A DNA stretch of 64,000 nt. It comes from Murimonas intestini (lineage in GTDB: Bacteria; Bacillota; Clostridia; Lachnospirales; Lachnospiraceae). The stretch covers positions 62,001 through 126,000 of the forward strand of contig NZ_JANKBI010000011.1 of the NCBI RefSeq assembly GCF_024622195.1. Direction: 5' to 3'. Positions 60,193 to 64,000 of the stretch are shown here, in pieces. The translations under genes were made by a program, and so were the position numbers. The first letter of the stretch is position 1, and each line of letters begins with the position of its first letter. The notes under the pieces were generated by a model. The model saw nothing but the letters and a program-made list of their open reading frames with translations, was not told where the DNA came from and ran no database searches.

Positions 60193-60230
60193 AGGGCCAG
60201 GTGTAACTCTTACGAGTCGTACCTGGCCCT
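60193..60230 (-). terminator. Hairpin after sugar importer operon
   Basis: AGGGCCAGGT and ACCTGGCCCT pair perfectly, with ACTC/GAGT as an inner stem. On the minus strand CATTTAATT follows, a weak tail. It lies between convergent transcripts and may stop both. Confidence 0.65.
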
Positions 60231-60257
60231 GTCTGAGACTGTCTGTTTCCCTGCTGC

Positions 60258-61751
60258 CTATTCCGCCACGGCGGCCGCATATCTCATGACTGCCTCTTCA
60301 CTTGCTTCTTCTCTGCTGATCTCACCTGTGATCCGCCCTTCGTGCATGACAATGATCCTGTCGCAAAGGGAGAGCAGTTCAGGCAGTTCAGAAGATACCA
60401 TAACTATGCCGATTCCCTGACTGGCTATTTTCTGCAGGATGGCATACACCTCCGCCTTGGCTCCCACATCAATCCCCCTTGTAGGTTCATCGCACAGCAG
60501 TATCCGTGGATCATTTGCTATCCACCGGGCAATCACTACCTTCTGCTGGTTTCCGCCGCTCAGTGTCATGATGGAGTCCTTTACATTCCCGGCTTTGATG
60601 GAGTATTCCTCCATCATCTCTTCCATGACCCCGGAAGCCTTTTTTCTGTTGATCAAAAATCTGCTCTTCAACCTTTTCATGATCGTCATCTGGGCATTCT
60701 GCTGGATGGTCATCTGAGCTATAAGCGCATCATCTCTTCTGTTCTCCGGTATCATGCTGATTCCATTTCTTATTGCATCAGATGGTGACTTAATATCCAC
60801 CTTACTGCCATTGACCCAGATCTCCCCGGCATCAGGCCTGTCCGCCCCGAAAATGGCGCTTAACACCTCCGTCCTTCCGGCCCCTACAAAGCCTGCAAAC
60901 CCCAGGATCTCCCCCTTTCTCAGTTCAAAGGAGATATCCCTGAATTTTCTGTTCCTGCTCAGATTCTTAACACTCATAAGTACTTCATCAGTGGCATAAC
61001 TTTTCTTCCAGGCGGACTTTTCTATCTTTCTGCCCACCATGCCTGTCACAAGGTCATCGATAGTGATATCCTTTATATCCCTGGTGGATATAAAGTGGCC
61101 GTCCCGCAGTATAGTTGTCCTGTCGCCCAGCTCCATGACCTCTTCCAGCCTGTGGCTCACATACATGACAGTTGTCTGCTGCTCTTTTACCAGCTTGCGC
61201 ACGATCCTGTAAAGCACTTCCCTCTGGTCATTTGTCATAGCTGATGTCGGTTCATCCAGTATGAGGATAGACGGTTTTGAATAGACAGCTTTTGCGATCT
61301 GTACGATTGCCTGTTCCGCAATGCTTAAGTTTCCCACCAGTTCTCCCGGGTCTGTCTTCATCTGAAATTCTTCCAAAAGCTCCTTTGTCTTTTCCCTCAT
61401 ATACTTTTCGTTAAGAAATATCCCTTTTCTTCCTTCCGGCGAGCCCAGGAATATATTGTGGGCAATAGTCATATTGGAGCAGAGAGGCACTTCCTGGTGT
61501 ACAATGGCAAACCCCAGCTTCTCAGACTGCTGTACATTCTGGATGCGGACACTTTTACCGTCTATCAGGATTTCACCCTTAGTGGGGGTAAATACCCCGC
61601 CGCAGAGATTGATCAGTGTTGACTTTCCTGCCCCGTTTTCACCGCACAGACAATGTACCTCCCCTTTTCGGATCTCAAAGGAGACATCATTTAATGCAAC
61701 CGTGCCGCCGAACTGTTTTGTGATATGCTGAAATTGTATATACGGTTCCAC
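60258..61751 (-). CDS. RbsA/MglA-type sugar ABC transporter ATPase
   Basis: A 497-residue double ATPase of the CUT2 family. The first nucleotide-binding domain has Walker A GENGAGKST and Walker B SILILDEPTSAM; the second has the degenerate Walker A GFVGAGRTEV and TLSGGNQQKVVIARWI, LLCDEPTRGID. Unequal halves with the second P-loop degenerate are normal for RbsA. Last gene of the importer operon. Confidence 0.95.
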   Translation of the reverse strand: MEPYIQFQHITKQFGGTVALNDVSFEIRKGEVHCLCGENGAGKSTLINLCGGVFTPTKGEILIDGKSVRIQNVQQSEKLGFAIVHQEVPLCSNMTIAHNIFLGSPEGRKGIFLNEKYMREKTKELLEEFQMKTDPGELVGNLSIAEQAIVQIAKAVYSKPSILILDEPTSAMTNDQREVLYRIVRKLVKEQQTTVMYVSHRLEEVMELGDRTTILRDGHFISTRDIKDITIDDLVTGMVGRKIEKSAWKKSYATDEVLMSVKNLSRNRKFRDISFELRKGEILGFAGFVGAGRTEVLSAIFGADRPDAGEIWVNGSKVDIKSPSDAIRNGISMIPENRRDDALIAQMTIQQNAQMTIMKRLKSRFLINRKKASGVMEEMMEEYSIKAGNVKDSIMTLSGGNQQKVVIARWIANDPRILLCDEPTRGIDVGAKAEVYAILQKIASQGIGIVMVSSELPELLSLCDRIIVMHEGRITGEISREEASEEAVMRYAAAVAE

Positions 61752-61761
61752 CTTATCCCCC

Positions 61762-62715
61762 CTAACTGATCCTCTCTTTGCGCCCGATCCAGGTATCCAG
61801 AAGAACTGCCAGAATAATAATGACTCCGATAAAGCCCGTCTGCCAGAACACAGGAACGCTCATCAGCACCATTCCGTTTTTTACAACACTCATGATGATA
61901 GCTCCTATGAAAGTGCCCAGAATGGTACCGCGTCCGCCGCTCAAAGCTGCCCCTCCCAGGATAACTGCCGCGATCACGTCCATCTCTCTGCCTTCTCCGG
62001 CAGTCGTTGGCACAGACTTCAGATAGGCGATGCTGATCATCCCTGCCAGGGCGCACAGGGAACCTGTCAGCATGAAACAGATGATCTTTATCCTGTCCGT
62101 ATTGATCCCGGCCAGCCTGGCAGCCTTCTGGTTCCCGCCTGTGGCGTAGATATCAAAGCCCAGCTTTGTCTTGCTCATCACTATATGTGCTATCACGTAC
62201 AATATCAGCATGATAATGACCTGTACAGGAATAACTCCCACGGATGCTCCAAGTCCAAATACCCAGCTGTTCATAGCTTTATCCGGGAAGACGCTGATAC
62301 TCTGACCGTTTGAGATAGCATAGGCGATGCTTCTGAATATCTGCATGGTCCCCAAGGTCACGATGAATGCAGGCATCTTTGCCTTTGCCACCAGAGTACC
62401 ATTGACAAGTCCAATAGCCGCGCCTGCCAGAAGCATCACAATAAATACAAGAGTAGGGTTAACCTCGTTTTTAAACAGGAGCGCACCCAGCATAGCTGCT
62501 GCCCCGAATATGGAGCCCACTGACAAGTCCATCTCAGCTGCGATGATCAGGAAAGACATCCCGATAGCCATGACCCCTATTTCTACAGTCTGCCTCACTA
62601 TATTCACCAGATTGACCGGCTTTAAGAATACAGGGGACACAATAGAAAGGATTATGACAATAACACCCAGCACGATCAGGACACCCAGCTCCCGAAACCG
62701 CTTTATCCTCATCAT
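61762..62715 (-). CDS. RbsC-type sugar ABC transporter permease
   Basis: A 317-residue membrane protein of about ten helices, permease of the CUT2 importer. Typical sequences are AAEMDLSVGSIFGAAAMLGA, VNGTLVAKAKMPAFIVTLGT, YATGGNQKAARLAGIN and AAVILGGAALSGGRGTILGT. It forms a homodimer that works with the RbsA-type ATPase. Ten bases separate it from the ATPase gene. The start is ATG 62715 behind GGGGAGAGG. Confidence 0.95.
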   Translation of the reverse strand: MMRIKRFRELGVLIVLGVIVIILSIVSPVFLKPVNLVNIVRQTVEIGVMAIGMSFLIIAAEMDLSVGSIFGAAAMLGALLFKNEVNPTLVFIVMLLAGAAIGLVNGTLVAKAKMPAFIVTLGTMQIFRSIAYAISNGQSISVFPDKAMNSWVFGLGASVGVIPVQVIIMLILYVIAHIVMSKTKLGFDIYATGGNQKAARLAGINTDRIKIICFMLTGSLCALAGMISIAYLKSVPTTAGEGREMDVIAAVILGGAALSGGRGTILGTFIGAIIMSVVKNGMVLMSVPVFWQTGFIGVIIILAVLLDTWIGRKERIS

Positions 62716-62731
62716 TTACCTCTCCCCACCG

Positions 62732-63673
62732 TTATTCCGGAGTAGCGTCTGCTACATTATCCTGCGTAACAAGCTGTGCCCCTGTATTGATATCAATAAA
62801 CGCTGCATCATGGGCCAGGTTCATATACAGCTCAGCTACCGCATAATATCCCTGCAGATACGGATTCTGACCTACAGTAAGCTGCATGGAGCCATTGGAG
62901 ATATGCTTTAATGTACCCTCTGTCAGGTCAAATCCGGCGCCCTTTACCTCACCTTCCAGCTTATAGGCTTCTACAAAGGTACCGATTGCTTCGCTGAACA
63001 CATCCACGCCCAGTATGGCGTTCACGTCCGGATGTGCCAGATATGCGTTTTCTATGACACCATAAGCATTTGTCAGGTCTGTACCAATATCAATGATGTC
63101 AATGAACTCAATGTCGGGATATTCTTCCTGCGCCTTTTTGATTCCGTTGGCTCTGGCTATGAGCGCCGTGTCAGAAGGGCCGCAGCTGGCGATGATATAC
63201 TTTCCTTTTCCTTCCATTACTTCGCCAAACATATATTTCCCCATCTGATATCCGGCATCCTCATACTCCTGACCGATAAATGCCTTTGTTCCGCAGTCTT
63301 CTGCATCCATATTGAAGCCTACCATAGGGATACCTGCATCCGATGCTTTCTGGATGACGGAATTAAATCCTGAAGGATCCCAGGTCACTGTGGCGATCCC
63401 ATCATAGTCAGCTGTGATACATGATTCTATCAGGCTTACCTGCTCTGACAGGTTGCTGGCTGTGGTCGGTGAGGTGACATCCACCGTGATGCCAAAATCC
63501 TTGCCTGCATCCCTTGCCCCATCTGCCAGCTTTGTGTAGAATGAGCTGTTCATGGCATGAAGGACTACCGCTATCTTCATATCCTTAGCCTCTGTATCAG
63601 AAGCCTCTGCCACACCTGCCATTGAAAATGCCATAACCGCGCTTAATACAACCGCCATAAGTTTCTTCTTCAT
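62732..63673 (-). CDS. RbsB-type sugar-binding protein
   Basis: A 313-residue periplasmic-binding-protein type 4 domain protein with a Sec signal (MKKKLMAVVLSAVMAFSMAG, then AEA-SD). No lipobox cysteine is visible, which is unusual for a Gram-positive importer and may mean anchoring through the uncleaved signal. Binding cleft positions include VVLHAMNSSFYTKLADGARD and GFNMDAEDC. It follows the partial RbsD-like gene by 124 bases that contain a candidate operator. Confidence 0.93.
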   Translation of the reverse strand: MKKKLMAVVLSAVMAFSMAGVAEASDTEAKDMKIAVVLHAMNSSFYTKLADGARDAGKDFGITVDVTSPTTASNLSEQVSLIESCITADYDGIATVTWDPSGFNSVIQKASDAGIPMVGFNMDAEDCGTKAFIGQEYEDAGYQMGKYMFGEVMEGKGKYIIASCGPSDTALIARANGIKKAQEEYPDIEFIDIIDIGTDLTNAYGVIENAYLAHPDVNAILGVDVFSEAIGTFVEAYKLEGEVKGAGFDLTEGTLKHISNGSMQLTVGQNPYLQGYYAVAELYMNLAHDAAFIDINTGAQLVTQDNVADATPE

Positions 63674-63704
63674 ATTACATACCCTCTCTTTCGTCTTTGC
63701 CGCT

Positions 63705-63743
63705 TTTAACTAAAACCTTCTCCTGTTTAGTTAAACGTTTTCG
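63705..63743 (-). promoter_or_regulatory. Candidate operator upstream of the RbsB-type gene
   Basis: TTTAACTAAA (63705-63714) and TTTAGTTAAA (63726-63735) are perfect inverted repeats. On the minus strand GAAAACGTTT overlaps them, matching the core of LacI-family/CcpA cre sites with mismatches at the outer bases. It may bind a catabolite or sugar repressor. Confidence 0.5.
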
Positions 63744-63797
63744 TAACATCCTAAAAAAAATTAACCCGCTGCTTCTGCCGTAAATCTGTGCTTTTCC

Positions 63798-64000
63798 TTA
63801 CTGTACCTCGCCTGCCCGCTCTTCATAATAATCCGGCACGATACAGCCTTCCTTCTGAAACCACTTATTCGCGTCTATCCCTGATGCCAGTACTATGTTC
63901 CCCCATGGTTCAAACCCTCCTGTCCGCACAATATATTTCGCCTGCGGCAGGTATTTTTCCATCAGCTCCCTGTGCGGAACTGTCTCTACCTGGCAGTGTA
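63798..64000 (-). CDS. RbsD/FucU-type sugar mutarotase, 5' end cut by window edge
   Basis: The last 67 codons of a gene entering from the right edge, ending TAA at 63798. IVRTGGFEPWGNIVLASGI matches the C-terminal signature of RbsD/FucU (RTGE-x-PY-N-I-x-L). These enzymes interconvert pyranose and furanose or alpha and beta anomers of ribose or fucose. It heads the importer genes in the usual D-B-C-A order. The residue pair EPW instead of the usual TPY leaves the substrate open. Confidence 0.85.
   Translation of the reverse strand, partial: HCQVETVPHRELMEKYLPQAKYIVRTGGFEPWGNIVLASGIDANKWFQKEGCIVPDYYEERAGEVQ

Noticed and set aside
63705..63743. A clear CcpA cre site
   Set aside because: Only the core matches; the outer positions differ, so it is listed only as a candidate operator.
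1..64000. CRISPR arrays, tRNA or rRNA genes, prophage
   Set aside because: No regularly spaced direct repeats, tRNA-like cloverleaf or phage structural genes were recognised by reading; a tRNA scan would be decisive.

Overview
The window looks like a stretch of chromosome from a gut-type anaerobic Firmicute, most likely family Lachnospiraceae (Clostridium cluster XIVa). This is judged from the moderate GC content, the strong AGGAGG-type ribosome binding sites, the Gram-positive long SRP RNA next to tadA, the YesM/YesN-type two-component pairs, a Csp-like S8 protease, and ABC sugar importers that lack their own ATPase. The genus is not resolved. No rRNA, tRNA, CRISPR array, phage or intact insertion sequence was seen.

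Layout. 1-5.5 kb: minus-strand kdpFABC potassium pump operon followed by an unknown gene that runs off the left edge; no kdpDE is visible. 5.8-7.7 kb: membrane GGDEF diguanylate cyclase. 7.9-13.8 kb: minus-strand operon of beta-glucuronidase (uidA), GPH-type sugar symporter, HAD hydrolase and GH3 beta-hexosaminidase-like enzyme, with a divergent SDR dehydrogenase (14.1-14.8 kb). 14.8-16.6 kb: cytoplasmic subtilisin-like (Csp-like) protease. 16.8-20.6 kb: LysR regulator, endonuclease IV (nfo), AlkD-like DNA alkylation repair protein and MATE exporter in one transcription direction. 20.7-22.7 kb: SRP RNA, tadA, an NrdG-like radical SAM activase flanked by 32-bp inverted repeats, and an array of hairpins. 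22.7-24.4 kb: a Lachnospiraceae-type unknown protein with a 12-residue Ala/Glu/Asp/Thr repeat. 24.5-33.0 kb: a GH95 alpha-fucosidase-type locus (GH95, two CUT1 permeases, binding protein, divergent histidine kinase and AraC-type response regulator). 33.0-38.7 kb: MATE exporter, metallo-beta-lactamase-fold hydrolase, tocopherol-cyclase-like protein overlapping a FAD/Rieske oxidoreductase, and an HTH-Uma2 protein. 38.7-39.3 kb: non-coding stretch with repeats, a terminator and a RelE/ParE toxin remnant. 39.3-48.8 kb: a GH43 locus (sorbitol/xylitol-type dehydrogenase, GH43, two permeases, lipoprotein binding protein, divergent response regulator and kinase). 48.8-53.8 kb: GH78 alpha-rhamnosidase coupled to a large unknown alpha-helical, glycosidase-like protein. 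54.1-56.3 kb: zinc-ribbon/TPR membrane protein. 56.4-60.1 kb: AraC regulator plus TIM-barrel isomerase, divergent from a ThuA-like protein and a Gfo/Idh/MocA oxidoreductase. 60.3-64.0 kb: RbsD-RbsB-RbsC-RbsA-like sugar importer operon, cut by the right edge.

Working together. Much of the window is a series of self-contained carbohydrate modules: glucuronides, fucosides, xylo/arabino-oligosaccharides, rhamnosides, an oxidised-sugar (possibly 3-keto-glycoside) module and a ribose-family sugar. The glycosidases have no visible signal peptides, so oligosaccharides are probably imported and cut inside the cell. Both CUT1 importers lack an ATPase gene and must borrow one encoded elsewhere (MsmX type). 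Each CUT1 locus has its own divergently transcribed two-component system and a stable stem-loop between the binding-protein gene and the first permease gene.

A family of short intergenic repeats (core: TGCACAGACCTGCTGAAT, then GTTAC) recurs at least six times between operons and in two places supplies the stop codon of the neighbouring reading frame.
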